DNA from: an uncultured Flavobacteriaceae bacterium
GTDB taxonomy: Bacteria > Bacteroidota > Bacteroidia > Flavobacteriales > Flavobacteriaceae
Assembly (NCBI GenBank): GCA_937959395.1
Contig: CALGLR010000028.1
Span: forward strand, 1 to 64,000
Length of the DNA: 64,000 bases
Reading direction: 5' to 3'
Shown here: one piece after another, positions 52,048 through 60,926 of the stretch
How positions within the stretch are numbered: position 1 is the stretch's first letter
Layout of the letters: the number at the start of each line of letters is the position of its first letter
Notes under the pieces: model-generated
Seen by the model: only the letters and a program-made list of their open reading frames with translations
Told to the model about the DNA's origin: nothing
The model's database searches: none
Made by a program: the position numbers and the translations under genes

Positions 52048-53415
52048 TTATTGTGTTATTGATTTATCAAGATAAAAGTCTAAGACTTTTGTTTTAAATA
52101 CATAATTGTATTTAGCATTTAGAAATGAAGATTGCGCATTAATCAATCGATTTCTAACTTGCTCTAGTTGAAATGATGTGCTTACACCTAGATCGTATTT
52201 ATCTTGCTCATTTTTATAAGCTTCTTCTTGAGATTTTAATGAAGATTGCGAAGCTTCATATTGTGTTAAAGAAGCCTTAGCATCTGCATATGCCTGTTTA
52301 ACATTTGCAGTTAACGTTTGCTTTTCTTGTTCTAATGCCAACTCAATTCGTTCTTTATTAATTCTTGAACGACTAACGTTAGCATCGGTTCTAAACCCAT
52401 TAAAAATAGGAATGCTTAAACTGAAGCCTAAATTATACCCCAAATTATCTTCAAACTGCTTACCAAATCCATTAGGAACAAAAGAGAAACCTGTTGGACT
52501 TGTAGGATCCGGAGCTAATCGTACATCGTCCTCTCCCTGTGCATGTTGGTATGATGTAGATGCACCTGCCCCAAAACTTAATGTAGGATAATAAGCACCT
52601 TTAGAAATTTCATAGTTTAATCTTGCATTTTCTATATTCAACTCAGCATTTTTAATCTCTGGTCTGTTCTCTATAGCATAAGATAAAATTTCATTAGAAT
52701 TTTTATACGCTAAAACAACATTGGTTAAATCTATATTAATTTTTTCTATATCAAAACCTTCATCAGAGACTTGTAATAACTGAGACAAGCTTAACAATGA
52801 TAAATCAACACTATTTTGTGCATTCACCAATCTTTCATTATCACCAGCCAATTGCGATTTAGCAACTAGTAAATCTGCTTTAGCTCTAGCCCCTGCATCT
52901 ACTAATTCCTGAACTTGATCTAAACTTTTTTGACTAATTTTTAACTGCTCTTCAGCTAATGTTAAAGCTTCTTTATTAAGTAATATACTTAAATAAGCAT
53001 TAACAATATTTAAGGATATATTATTCTTTAAAATATCCATTTGCAATTTATTAGATTCTATACCTAATTTTGCCTGTTTGTATTGGTTAATATTTTGAAA
53101 TCCATTAAATAATGTAACGCCAGTATTTAAGCTAACGCTATTTCCTCTTGTATCTAGCGAAATTCTATTTCCATCTTGTCCTATAAACGATCCAAAATTA
53201 AATGCGTGAGATGCAGAAGCATTTAAATTAGGTAAAAAATTGGCTCTAGCAGAAATCACATTCTCCTCTGCTACTCCCCCGTCTAAGAGCGTTTGTTTTA
53301 CTGAAATGTTATTCTCTAAAGCGTGATTAACAGCTTTTTGAAGTGTCCATTTTACGTCTTGCGCAATACCAGAAAAACAAGTAAAGGCGACTATTGCTAT
53401 AATTATATTCTTCAT
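52048..53415 (-). CDS. TolC-family outer-membrane efflux protein
   Basis: A 455-residue outer-membrane channel. I start it at MKNIIIAIVAFTCFSGIAQ (ATG at 53415), one base after the stop of the adaptor gene; a longer frame would overlap the adaptor. The two OEP repeats are visible. The first half has TLQKAVNHALENN and the TGVTLFNGFQNINQY motif, then a long coiled coil. The second half has IENARLNYEISKGAYYPTLSFGAG, LSIPIFNGFRTDANV and a second coiled coil (QEKQTLTANVKQAYADAKASL). It forms the trans-periplasmic exit of the ABC-type export system encoded upstream. Confidence 0.92.
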   Translation of the reverse strand: MKNIIIAIVAFTCFSGIAQDVKWTLQKAVNHALENNISVKQTLLDGGVAEENVISARANFLPNLNASASHAFNFGSFIGQDGNRISLDTRGNSVSLNTGVTLFNGFQNINQYKQAKLGIESNKLQMDILKNNISLNIVNAYLSILLNKEALTLAEEQLKISQKSLDQVQELVDAGARAKADLLVAKSQLAGDNERLVNAQNSVDLSLLSLSQLLQVSDEGFDIEKINIDLTNVVLAYKNSNEILSYAIENRPEIKNAELNIENARLNYEISKGAYYPTLSFGAGASTSYQHAQGEDDVRLAPDPTSPTGFSFVPNGFGKQFEDNLGYNLGFSLSIPIFNGFRTDANVSRSRINKERIELALEQEKQTLTANVKQAYADAKASLTQYEASQSSLKSQEEAYKNEQDKYDLGVSTSFQLEQVRNRLINAQSSFLNAKYNYVFKTKVLDFYLDKSITQ

Positions 53416-53416
53416 A

Positions 53417-54538
53417 TTAATCTTCGTCTTCTTCATCTTCGTTATCTTTAGATGCTTTATTCCATACTTTAATCTTATCTCCTTCTTCAACACCGTCTGT
53501 TATTTCAATATTAATTCCATCAGACAAACCAGTTTCAACATTCTTCTTTTTAAACTTACCATCTCCTTCTTGAATTTCCACAAATGGCTTTTCTGTAATT
53601 CTATTAAATTGAAGTAGCGATTCTTTAATGACCAACACGCTATCCTTGCTTTCCATTTCTATCTCGGCATTGGCACTGTAACCTGCTCTAATCTTAGTAG
53701 ATGACTCTACTTTTACATCGGCTTTAATAGTAAACTGTACGGCTCCATTTTCTTCTTTTCCTTTAGGGGCAACAAATGTTAATTTTGCAGGAAATTCTTT
53801 CTCATTAATCGCTCCAAGAATAACTTTTATTTCTTTACCTTCTTCTAACTTTCCTACCTCAGCTTCATCTACTTTTCCTTCAAAAATCATCTTACTCATA
53901 TCGGCAATTGTAGCGATAGTTGTTCCAGCATTAAAATTATTACTTTGAATAACTTGATCACCTTCTCGAATTGGAATTTCTAGTATTGTTCCAGGAATTT
54001 GTGCCGTAATATTTGTGTTTGCCGAATTTCCTCCAGATAAAGAACCTTGTCTAATAATTTGAAAATCATTCTTAGCCTGATTTAAATTTTCGTTAGCTTG
54101 ATTTAATGACAATTCATTATTTTCAAAATCTTGTCTAGAAATTACTCCTTTTTCATACAAAGTTTTATTTCTATCATAAAGCGTTTTAGAATTTCTATAT
54201 GATAATTCGGCAGATTTAATTCGACCTCTCGCACTAACCAAACTTTGCTCATTTGGCACCACTCTAATCTTTGCTATTAAATCTCCTTTCTTAACAATAT
54301 CTCCTTCTTCTACAAGTACTTTATCTACAATACCTGAAATTTGAGGTTTTAATTCTATCTCCTCTTCTGGGTTAAGCTTACCAGTAGCTACTACTTTAGT
54401 ATCTATTGAGCTAAAAAAAGGTTCTTCTACTTTAAAATCTTCAATAGATTTTGAATTAGAATCTTTAAAATACTTGAGTACAAATACTAACGCGATTAGT
54501 AGCCCGAGTACAACAATAATTTTTAATGCTTTTTTCAT
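53417..54538 (-). CDS. Periplasmic adaptor (HlyD/MacA family)
   Basis: A 373-residue membrane-fusion protein. One N-terminal membrane anchor (about 5-22) is followed by the lipoyl-like domain (EIELKPQISGIVDKVLVEEGDIVKKGDLIAKI). A helical hairpin spans about 100-165 (SYRNSKTLYDRNKTLYEKGVISRQDFENN), then come QIPGTILEIPIREGDQVIQ and a beta-barrel with GYSANAEIEMES. The tail is very acidic (KDNEDEEDED). It bridges the two permeases to TolC. It ends one base before the tolC start. Confidence 0.92.
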   Translation of the reverse strand: MKKALKIIVVLGLLIALVFVLKYFKDSNSKSIEDFKVEEPFFSSIDTKVVATGKLNPEEEIELKPQISGIVDKVLVEEGDIVKKGDLIAKIRVVPNEQSLVSARGRIKSAELSYRNSKTLYDRNKTLYEKGVISRQDFENNELSLNQANENLNQAKNDFQIIRQGSLSGGNSANTNITAQIPGTILEIPIREGDQVIQSNNFNAGTTIATIADMSKMIFEGKVDEAEVGKLEEGKEIKVILGAINEKEFPAKLTFVAPKGKEENGAVQFTIKADVKVESSTKIRAGYSANAEIEMESKDSVLVIKESLLQFNRITEKPFVEIQEGDGKFKKKNVETGLSDGINIEITDGVEEGDKIKVWNKASKDNEDEEDED

Positions 54539-54582
54539 TTGTTAGTTATAATTAAATTATATTTTTTGATTTTGATTGATTT

Positions 54583-55824
54583 TTATTCTTCTCTTAATGC
54601 TTCAATTGGTTTTATGCTCGTGGCTTTAAAAGCTGGAATTAGGCCTATTAAGGTTCCTAAAATAACGAGTATTACTAACGATATAAATACAATAGTAATT
54701 GAAACAGAAGGGTTTACCAAAAAAGCTTCACTACCTTGCCCCCATAATTTATTTTCCAAAATTAATATTAGTCCTCCAGATATTATTCCTAGTAAACCAG
54801 CTACAATTGTTATGAATACTGCTTCGACAATAATTTGTCTTTTTATTTCAAATGGAGTGGCTCCCAAAGCACGTCGCACTCCTATTTCTTTAGTACGTTC
54901 TTTTACTGTAATTAAGAGAATATTTCCTATGGCAAAAACTCCTGCAAACAATGTTGCAATACCAACAAACCAGGTTAAAAATTGCATACCGCTTAAAAAC
55001 CCTGTCATTTTAGCAAACTCTTTACCAAAATTAAAACTTCCAAACGCACGTTTATCCTCTGGGTGTATTTTATTAAGATTCTTTAAAAGTAGTTTTGCAT
55101 CCAACTCAACTTGTCGAATATCCGCTTCTGGTTTCCCAGTAATCATCATCCAGCCTATTTGTTCTCCTTGATTATATATTTGTTGAAACGTAGTGAAAGG
55201 TATATGCATGTCTGTTGGAGGACCGCCAAAAGAGGTAACTTCATACATACCAATTACTTTAAAATTCATACTATTTATTTTAATGTACTCCCCAATTGCC
55301 TCCTCATCTTTTTGGAAAAGTTGTTTGTAAATATCTTCAGAAATTACAACGACTTTCTTATTGTCATCTATGTCTTTTTGATTAATAAATCGTCCGTGAA
55401 TTAATTTCTTTTTCTGTACAAGATCTAAAAGTGGATAATCTCCCGCAACACTATAAGTGCCTGACAAAAAGTTACGCACTACAAAACCTTGATTTTGATT
55501 TCTAGGCACAACAAACTCGATTCCGTCTATATTCTCCTCTACTTTTTTAGCATCGGTTAAAGTAAGACGTACTCTTTTTCCTTCTTGAAAACCTTTAAAC
55601 GGTTTACTAGTGGATTGACCCCAAACGAACACACTATTTGTAGCAAAACTACCAAATAAACGATTGAATGAGTTTTCAATTCCTCGAGCAGAACCTAATA
55701 ACCAGATCAATAATAAAATACCCCACCATACACCAAACATGGTTAAAACAGTACGTACTTTATTTTTACTCAAACTGTCGTACACTTCCTGCCAGGTATC
55801 TCTTTCAAATAAAAATTTAAACAT
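54583..55824 (-). CDS. ABC transporter permease, MacB/FtsX type (second permease)
   Basis: About 413 residues. The start is placed at MFKFLFERDTW (ATG at 55824), one base after the stop of the first permease; an ATG three codons upstream is also possible and would overlap it. An N-terminal membrane helix (VRTVLTMFGVWWGILLLIWLLG) is followed by a large periplasmic MacB_PCD domain (about 45-240) and three C-terminal helices with the FtsX pattern (GNILLITVKERTKEIGVRRALGATPFEIKRQIIVEA). It pairs with the neighbouring permease to form a heterodimeric exporter, inferred from their tandem arrangement. The substrate is unknown. Confidence 0.9.
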   Translation of the reverse strand: MFKFLFERDTWQEVYDSLSKNKVRTVLTMFGVWWGILLLIWLLGSARGIENSFNRLFGSFATNSVFVWGQSTSKPFKGFQEGKRVRLTLTDAKKVEENIDGIEFVVPRNQNQGFVVRNFLSGTYSVAGDYPLLDLVQKKKLIHGRFINQKDIDDNKKVVVISEDIYKQLFQKDEEAIGEYIKINSMNFKVIGMYEVTSFGGPPTDMHIPFTTFQQIYNQGEQIGWMMITGKPEADIRQVELDAKLLLKNLNKIHPEDKRAFGSFNFGKEFAKMTGFLSGMQFLTWFVGIATLFAGVFAIGNILLITVKERTKEIGVRRALGATPFEIKRQIIVEAVFITIVAGLLGIISGGLILILENKLWGQGSEAFLVNPSVSITIVFISLVILVILGTLIGLIPAFKATSIKPIEALREE

Positions 55825-55825
55825 A

Positions 55826-57055
55826 TTAGTCATCTCTTAGTGCTACAATTGGTTTGATCTGCGATGCCCTTTTTGCCGGTAAATATCCTGCAATCGCTCC
55901 TGCTATTATAAGTGTTATTGTGGCTCCGATTACCAACGACAACTTTACTGAAGGATCTTTTATAAAATTCTCTTCTAAAATTGGAGTTGCTAGTTCAAGA
56001 ATCCCCATCCCTATAATCAAGCCCAAATATCCTGCAATCGTGGTTATTAAAATCGATTCTATCAAAATGATAGAAACTATAGATCTTGGTGACGCGCCTA
56101 GTGCTTTACGTATACCAAGTTCTTTTGTACGTTCTTTCACTACAAAAATCATAATGTTACTAATTCCTACAACTCCAGCAATCAATGTTCCTAATCCAAT
56201 AAATATTACAAATAAATTTATACCAAATGTTAACTGCCCTACTATTTTTGTTCCTTGAGCCATATTCTGAACTCTAATAGCACGTTGATCATTAGATGCT
56301 ACATTAAAACGATCTTTTAATTTTTTCTTAATAGAATTTCCAAATGCTAGGGCTTGATCAAAATTCAAATTCGGATTGTACGTTAAATTAATTTGATCTA
56401 CATAATCATTATTCCCATAAATATGTTGCGCAGTAGATACTGGCATATAAACCATACGTTCTTCATTATCCCCTCCATCATCAGTAAAAATGCCAACAAT
56501 TTTATAAGGTATTCCACTAAGATTAATATATTTCCCTAATGCCGTAGTTTTTAAAAATAAATCCTCTTCAACTAAACGACCAATAACTACAACTTTCGTA
56601 CTGTTATCAATATCTAGTTGGTTAATATACCGTCCTTCTTTTATTATTGTTTTTTCCAAAAACTGGTGATCTGGATGAACAGCTCTTAACGGATAACTGT
56701 TTTTTTCATTTCTAAAAGACGCGTTTACATTTTTATAAATTCTAGACGTAATGTATTGTATTTTGTTTCCGAACTCGTCAGTAATATAGTCTTGATCTTC
56801 ATTTTTTAATTGAATACGCCGTCCAGCTTGTAAACCTTTATTTGCTTTGGTAGTTCTCCCTGTTCGAATAAAAATAGAATTCGCAGCATCATCAACAAAT
56901 CCTTCTGCAAAAGTATTATTTAATCCATTTGCAATACCAAATAAAATAGCAAATAGCATTATTGCAAAAGCAATAGTAAAACCGGAAAGCAAGCTCCGGG
57001 TTCTATTCATATTTATACTCTGAAATATTTCTCGCCAAAGATCGATATCAAACAT
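55826..57055 (-). CDS. ABC transporter permease, MacB/FtsX type (first permease)
   Basis: A 409-residue permease closely parallel to its neighbour. It has MFDIDLWREIF, a first helix (SLLSGFTIAFAIMLFAILFG), a periplasmic domain (about 45-245), and three C-terminal helices with VVKERTKELGIRKALGASPRSIVSIILIESI. The conserved KERTKELGIRKALGA segment is the coupling region that contacts the ATPase. It overlaps the ATPase gene by eight bases, so translation is coupled. Lipoprotein, peptide or small-molecule export are all possible. Confidence 0.9.
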   Translation of the reverse strand: MFDIDLWREIFQSINMNRTRSLLSGFTIAFAIMLFAILFGIANGLNNTFAEGFVDDAANSIFIRTGRTTKANKGLQAGRRIQLKNEDQDYITDEFGNKIQYITSRIYKNVNASFRNEKNSYPLRAVHPDHQFLEKTIIKEGRYINQLDIDNSTKVVVIGRLVEEDLFLKTTALGKYINLSGIPYKIVGIFTDDGGDNEERMVYMPVSTAQHIYGNNDYVDQINLTYNPNLNFDQALAFGNSIKKKLKDRFNVASNDQRAIRVQNMAQGTKIVGQLTFGINLFVIFIGLGTLIAGVVGISNIMIFVVKERTKELGIRKALGASPRSIVSIILIESILITTIAGYLGLIIGMGILELATPILEENFIKDPSVKLSLVIGATITLIIAGAIAGYLPAKRASQIKPIVALRDD

Positions 57056-57749
57056 ATTGAGAAGCTCTTACTTGTTCAACAAATTTATCTTCCATAATAA
57101 CACCATCTCTTAAACGTACTATACGTTTACACATGTTAGCTATATCTTCTTCATGCGTTACCATTAATATGGTTTTCCCTTCATCGTTTAACGATTGAAT
57201 AAAATCCATAATTTCGTGAGACGTTTTAGTATCTAATGCTCCTGTAGGCTCATCTGCTAATAACAATTTAGGGTTTGCAGCTAAAGCTCTTGCAATTGCG
57301 ACACGTTGTTTTTGACCTCCAGATAGTTCATTTGGTAAATGATGTGCCCAATCTCTTAACCCCACTTTTTCCAAATGAAATAGCCCTTTTTCGATTCGCT
57401 CTTTACGCTTTAAACCTTGATAATATAGAGGTAGCGCAACGTTATCTAATGCGTTTTTATAGTTTATAAGATTAAACGATTGAAATATAAATCCTAAAAA
57501 TTTATTTCTATATATCGCTGCTTTCTTTTCTGTAAGATTCTTTATTGGAACATCATCTAAGATATAATTACCCTCATCGGCTTCATCTAACATACCAATG
57601 ATATTAAGCAGTGTGGATTTACCAGATCCAGAAGACCCCATTATAGCGACCATCTCACCACTCTCTACTGAAAGATCTATTCCTTTTAATACATGAAGAC
57701 TTGAATCACCTATGGGATAAGATTTGTGAAGCTTCTCGATTTTTAGCAT
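57048..57749 (-). CDS. ABC transporter ATP-binding protein (MacB/LolD type)
   Basis: A 233-residue ATPase. Walker A GSSGSGKS (38-45) with the MacB/LolD-type MGSSGSGKSTLLNIIGMLDE, the Q-loop FIFQSFNL, the signature LSGGQKQR (142-149), Walker B LLLADEPTGALD (162-173) and the switch MVTHEE are all intact. It is the first gene of a five-gene export operon: ATPase, two permeases, adaptor and TolC. Separate ATPase and permeases distinguish it from one-polypeptide MacB. An imperfect promoter-like TATCCTTTG lies about 60 bases upstream. Confidence 0.95.
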   Translation of the reverse strand: MLKIEKLHKSYPIGDSSLHVLKGIDLSVESGEMVAIMGSSGSGKSTLLNIIGMLDEADEGNYILDDVPIKNLTEKKAAIYRNKFLGFIFQSFNLINYKNALDNVALPLYYQGLKRKERIEKGLFHLEKVGLRDWAHHLPNELSGGQKQRVAIARALAANPKLLLADEPTGALDTKTSHEIMDFIQSLNDEGKTILMVTHEEDIANMCKRIVRLRDGVIMEDKFVEQVRASQYV

Positions 57750-57894
57750 AATTGGTGGTTTTGGTTAAAGCGACTTTTTAATCACGATATCAATAAGACT
57801 ACAAAGGATAAAATTTGTTACATCAATTAGTTAAAAATTTTGTTAAAAATCAAATAATTATTTTAAACGACCTATAAATAGGCGCTATTCGATT

Positions 57895-58110
57895 TTATTT
57901 TGACTTAAAATATTTTCTATAAATAAAATAACCTATACCAAAAACCAAAATATATGGAATCGCCATTAGATATACAATACCATTATTAATTCCTTTTGCT
58001 GCTGTTTGACTTTCTTCGCTTTCTAAAACAGCTCTACACATTGCGCACTGGGCATTAGTCTCAATAAAAAAGAGAAAAGAAAAAAGAGAAAAGAAAATTT
58101 TATTTTTCAT
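57895..58110 (-). CDS. Small membrane protein with a CAMC motif, oxidase-assembly neighbourhood
   Basis: A 71-residue protein. A signal-like N-terminus (MKNKIFFSLFSFLFFIETNAQ) is followed at once by CAMC (22-25), a short polar stretch, then one membrane helix (about 45-65: IVYLMAIPYILVFGIGYFIY) and a basic end (RKYFKSK). The CxxC would face the periplasm. I know of similar short proteins beside cytochrome oxidase genes in Bacteroidota but not of a proven role; copper or heme handling is inference. It lies downstream of the DUF420 and SCO genes on the same strand, separated by a REP-like sequence. Confidence 0.7.
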   Translation of the reverse strand: MKNKIFFSLFSFLFFIETNAQCAMCRAVLESEESQTAAKGINNGIVYLMAIPYILVFGIGYFIYRKYFKSK

Positions 58111-58126
58111 TTTGTATTTACATTAC

Positions 58127-58170
58127 TTCTCGATACAATTTCTCGTACCTCTAAAATCACTCGAAGTGAC
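58127..58170 (-). repeat. Degenerate relative of the 48-bp intergenic repeat (copy C)
   Basis: On the minus strand it starts GTCACTTCGAGTGATTT and ends AATTGTATCGAGAA. It shares both ends with copies A and B (GTCAATTCGAGTGA and TATCGAGAA), while the middle hairpin is replaced. It lies between the DUF420 gene and the small CxxC protein gene. Confidence 0.5.
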
Positions 58171-58243
58171 TATTCGTTTTTATAATAGATTTGTTCTCTA
58201 CTTTAGTCTGTCTTTAGCGAGAGTCGAAAGATTCAAACAAATA

Positions 58244-58792
58244 TTAAATATAATAAGGTGATATCATTAAATAAACGACAACTCCAGTTATTGCAACATA
58301 TAGCCACAATGGAAATGTAATTCTTGCTATCTTTTTGTGACGCTCAAAATTATTGGTAATCGCTCTCACATAAGTAATTAACACAAATGGTATTACAACT
58401 ATTGATAGCACAATATGAGTAATTAATATAAAATAATACACATAACGTATCGTTCCTTCTCCTCCAAATTTTGTTGAATCACTAGTCATATGATAAGCGA
58501 TATACATTAACAGAAACAAAACAGAAAGCAGTATTGCAAATTTCATTAAACGCTCATGTAACACTCTATTTTTAGACTTAATAGCCCAAACTGCTATTAT
58601 TAAAACAAACGCTGTAAGCCCATTAACTGTAGCATAAATAGGAGGTAAAAAACGCAATGGCTCAACTTCAAAGCCTAACTTCCTTAGATTTACTCCAAAT
58701 AAAGCGGCAACTGCTAATGGAATAACGATAGATAATATCACGATCCATTTATTATACTTTTTTTCTTCGGAAGTTAATTGCATATTACTCAT
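58244..58792 (-). CDS. DUF420 domain-containing membrane protein
   Basis: A 182-residue polytopic membrane protein with five hydrophobic segments. NKWIVILSIVIPLAVAALFG, IYATVNGLTAFVLIIAVWAIK and HERLMKFAILLSVLFLLMYIAYH are followed by YVYYFILITHIVLSIVVIPFVL and ARITFPLWLYVAITGVVVYLM. The conserved histidines (HERLMK, YHMTSDSTKFGG, THIVLS) are typical of DUF420, a family found beside heme-copper oxidase genes and related to CtaM-like assembly factors. It overlaps the SCO gene by eight bases, so they are translated together. A role in oxidase maturation is probable but not shown. Confidence 0.88.
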   Translation of the reverse strand: MSNMQLTSEEKKYNKWIVILSIVIPLAVAALFGVNLRKLGFEVEPLRFLPPIYATVNGLTAFVLIIAVWAIKSKNRVLHERLMKFAILLSVLFLLMYIAYHMTSDSTKFGGEGTIRYVYYFILITHIVLSIVVIPFVLITYVRAITNNFERHKKIARITFPLWLYVAITGVVVYLMISPYYI

Positions 58793-59528
58793 TTAATAAT
58801 TTCTCAATGTCTTCTTTTAGCATTGTAATTTCTTGCTCATTTCCGTCTTCATCATACTTTTCTTGCTCACTAATTATACCCTTGTAAAAAATCTTTGGGT
58901 TTCCAAAAGCATCGGTTCGCGATCTTATAAATCCGTTTTTATCAATTAAAGCAAAATCTCCAGAATGTTCAAACCCCATTTCATCGTCTTCGACCTTGCC
59001 AACAAAAATATTGAACCCTACATTAGCTAAATTAAACACAGTTTCTTCTGGCGCTGTCATTAAATTCCAATCTGGATCTGTCATTTCATAACGCTCAGCA
59101 TATGCTTTTAAAACTTCTGGCGTATCAACTTCTGGCATAATAGTAAAAGAAGCGATTCCAAAATTATCATCATTTTTAAAATGGTTCTGTATAGCTACCA
59201 TATTTCGATTCATTCTCGGGCATATGGTTGGACATGTGGTAAAAAAGAATTCAACGACATAGACCTTTCCTTTGTAATCTTTATTAGTAATCGTTTTGCC
59301 ATCTTGATTAGTAAAACTAAAAGAAGGTACTTTTTTAGGTTTTCCATTTATTTCTACAAACTTTAAATCGGATTTCTCATTATTTACTTTAGAAATATCC
59401 AAGCTTCTAGAGCCGTCTCTAATAATATCATCCCCTTTAATACGGTTTACTATTTTTGGAATAAAAATAATTCCGAATACTAAAATAGTAAAAGCAATGC
59501 CTATGTATGAATAGTTATTTTTACTCAT
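58785..59528 (-). CDS. SCO1/SenC family copper chaperone
   Basis: A 247-residue membrane-anchored thioredoxin-fold protein. The N-terminal helix is about 6-25. The copper site is C99 and C103 in FFTTCPTICPRMN, with the distal histidine H188 in GFEHSGDFALID. All three ligands are present. SCO proteins deliver copper to the CuA site of cytochrome oxidase subunit II. Genes for oxidase subunits III and IV lie just upstream on the same strand. Subunits I and II are not in the window. Confidence 0.94.
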   Translation of the reverse strand: MSKNNYSYIGIAFTILVFGIIFIPKIVNRIKGDDIIRDGSRSLDISKVNNEKSDLKFVEINGKPKKVPSFSFTNQDGKTITNKDYKGKVYVVEFFFTTCPTICPRMNRNMVAIQNHFKNDDNFGIASFTIMPEVDTPEVLKAYAERYEMTDPDWNLMTAPEETVFNLANVGFNIFVGKVEDDEMGFEHSGDFALIDKNGFIRSRTDAFGNPKIFYKGIISEQEKYDEDGNEQEITMLKEDIEKLLNE

Positions 59529-59709
59529 AATGTTTATTTATATAATGAAGTTATTTAACCTTTTTCAATTAGCTAAAAAAATGATCTTTTTAGCCACTTT
59601 TTTGTCTTTTTTCCTTTTGTAACGATGCTATGTAACTCGAAAAAGTCTTCAAATCGTCTAAAAATTGCTAATTTTCGCTTTAATTCAAAAAACTTAAATG
59701 ACTTCCATA

Positions 59710-60420
59710 TTAACTTCCTTTTAAATCACTTGCCCGCCTTGATGACGAATCAAAATTACCTTTTCTTTTTTCTCTATATTCTGTAAACAAAACACGTAAA
59801 TCTTCACTCATCTTATTTTTTAATTCTGAAACTTGAGCACAATTATATGCTGTTAAAGGATAAGCTTTAGATTGTTTCTCCTTTTCTTTCTTAGTTCTAT
59901 CGTCTAATCGGCCACGTTGATTTAGGTCTTTATCTATAATAAAGACATTAGTTGTACTAAAATCATCATCTAATACAGCTGTTGTTCTTAGCGAATTAAA
60001 GAACCGTTGAATATCATTTTCATTAACATATACAAATTGCCAATATTCTAAAGGTCGATGTTTTCCTAGCTCTTTTTTTAAACGCTCGGCCTTAATTTTA
60101 GCTTCTTCAGGAATAAGAACCACGATTTGAAATTTTTTAAAACCTTGAAATTTATTATAAACTAATTCTTTAAGATTAGAAGCTTCAGTTATTAAACGCT
60201 CTGGATCGTTTCCTAAAAAGCCTAAAACTGTTAAGTGGTCTTTTAAAACAATTTCCTTGTTCGTATTAGATAATAGATTTTCAATATCTAAAACATTTTC
60301 TTTAACAATCTCTAAAGCATAGTAGTTATGCTTTGCTGGATATAAAAAAAGAAGAAAGGTAACAGGAAGAAAAAACAAAATTCCTAATACTAAATTTCTT
60401 TTAATCGTCTTTTTTTCCAT
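59710..60420 (-). CDS. Membrane-anchored SCO/thioredoxin-like protein of the oxidase cluster
   Basis: A 236-residue protein. One N-terminal helix (about 8-28: NLVLGILFFLPVTFLLFLYP) anchors it. The body looks like a thioredoxin fold without cysteines at the usual site: HLTVLGFLGNDPE, QIVVLIPEEAK, and TTNVFIIDKDLNQRGRLDDR, which matches the late strand-turn of SCO proteins. The C-terminus is strongly basic (EYREKRKGNFDSSSRRASDLKGS). It could be a degenerate SCO-like assembly factor. It lies between the oxidase subunit IV gene and the SCO gene. A terminator sits just upstream, so this may be the first gene of the SCO-DUF420 transcript. Confidence 0.6.
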   Translation of the reverse strand: MEKKTIKRNLVLGILFFLPVTFLLFLYPAKHNYYALEIVKENVLDIENLLSNTNKEIVLKDHLTVLGFLGNDPERLITEASNLKELVYNKFQGFKKFQIVVLIPEEAKIKAERLKKELGKHRPLEYWQFVYVNENDIQRFFNSLRTTAVLDDDFSTTNVFIIDKDLNQRGRLDDRTKKEKEKQSKAYPLTAYNCAQVSELKNKMSEDLRVLFTEYREKRKGNFDSSSRRASDLKGS

Positions 60421-60434
60421 AATGCAAAAATAAA

Positions 60435-60462
60435 AAAAGGTGGCTTATTAAAGCCACCTTTT
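60435..60462 (-). terminator. Terminator after the oxidase subunit IV gene
   Basis: A stem of about 11 bp, AAAGGTGGCTT with its complement (60436-60446 and 60451-60461), has a four-base loop. On the minus strand it is followed by seven T residues. It ends the structural-subunit transcript and precedes the anchor gene at 60420. Confidence 0.8.
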
Positions 60463-60487
60463 AACTATATTTTATTGTAATCCCTTA

Positions 60488-60868
60488 TTAGAAATCACGT
60501 TTAATAAATCCGTCTTTATAAACATCGAATACATAACCTCCTTCTTGTAGTAAGATAAAGATTAAATAACAAATTAAAAATACTGCTGTCCATACTACCA
60601 TACGTCTTAAAGCAGGAGTTTCATCTCTCATGTGCATAAAATCCCATGTGATGTAATATGCTTTTACTAAAGTTAGAATAATGAATATCCAGTTTAAGCC
60701 TTTCATCCCTAAAACTTGAGACATTAAGCTTTCAGGTTTGTATATACCTAATACTACTTCTACTGCAGTAATTATAGATAGAAATATTAATACACCCCAA
60801 ATTTTTTGAGTATTCGATTTAAATTTAAGTAATCCTCTAAATATTGCTAGTTTATGTTCGTGTGCCAT
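60488..60868 (-). CDS. Cytochrome c oxidase subunit IV family protein
   Basis: A 126-residue inner-membrane protein with three hydrophobic helices: IWGVLIFLSIITAVEVVLGIY (about 24-44), LNWIFIILTLVKAYYITWDFMHM (about 59-81) and MVVWTAVFLICYLIFILLQEGGYVF. The YYITWDFMHMRDE segment is a hallmark of prokaryotic subunit IV of heme-copper oxidases. It stabilises the oxidase core. It lies 58 bases after the subunit III gene and ends at its own terminator. Confidence 0.9.
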   Translation of the reverse strand: MAHEHKLAIFRGLLKFKSNTQKIWGVLIFLSIITAVEVVLGIYKPESLMSQVLGMKGLNWIFIILTLVKAYYITWDFMHMRDETPALRRMVVWTAVFLICYLIFILLQEGGYVFDVYKDGFIKRDF

Positions 60869-60926
60869 TTTTTTTTAAACTTTATATAGATTTCCTTCTT
60901 CAAGGAAATGAAATAATACTTATTTA

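Noticed and set aside
54539-55171. A 210-codon plus-strand frame opposite the second permease gene
   Set aside because: The opposite strand encodes an unambiguous FtsX-type permease. The product is rich in Ile, Pro, Lys and Ser, as expected from antisense of a membrane protein.
55854-56258. A 134-codon plus-strand frame opposite the first permease gene
   Set aside because: It is antisense to the C-terminal helices of the permease and resembles the shadow in the neighbouring permease, which follows from their homology and not from a gene.
52048-57749. The MacAB-TolC-like operon as an antibiotic resistance island
   Set aside because: Systems with this layout export many substrates, and no resistance gene or mobile signature flanks the operon. 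tsaB at its end is housekeeping. A specific drug role cannot be supported.
60891-60910. The inverted repeat ATTTCCTT/AAGGAAAT between oxidase subunits III and IV considered as a terminator
   Set aside because: No T-run follows on either strand, so it is not an intrinsic terminator. It may affect message processing but nothing more can be said.
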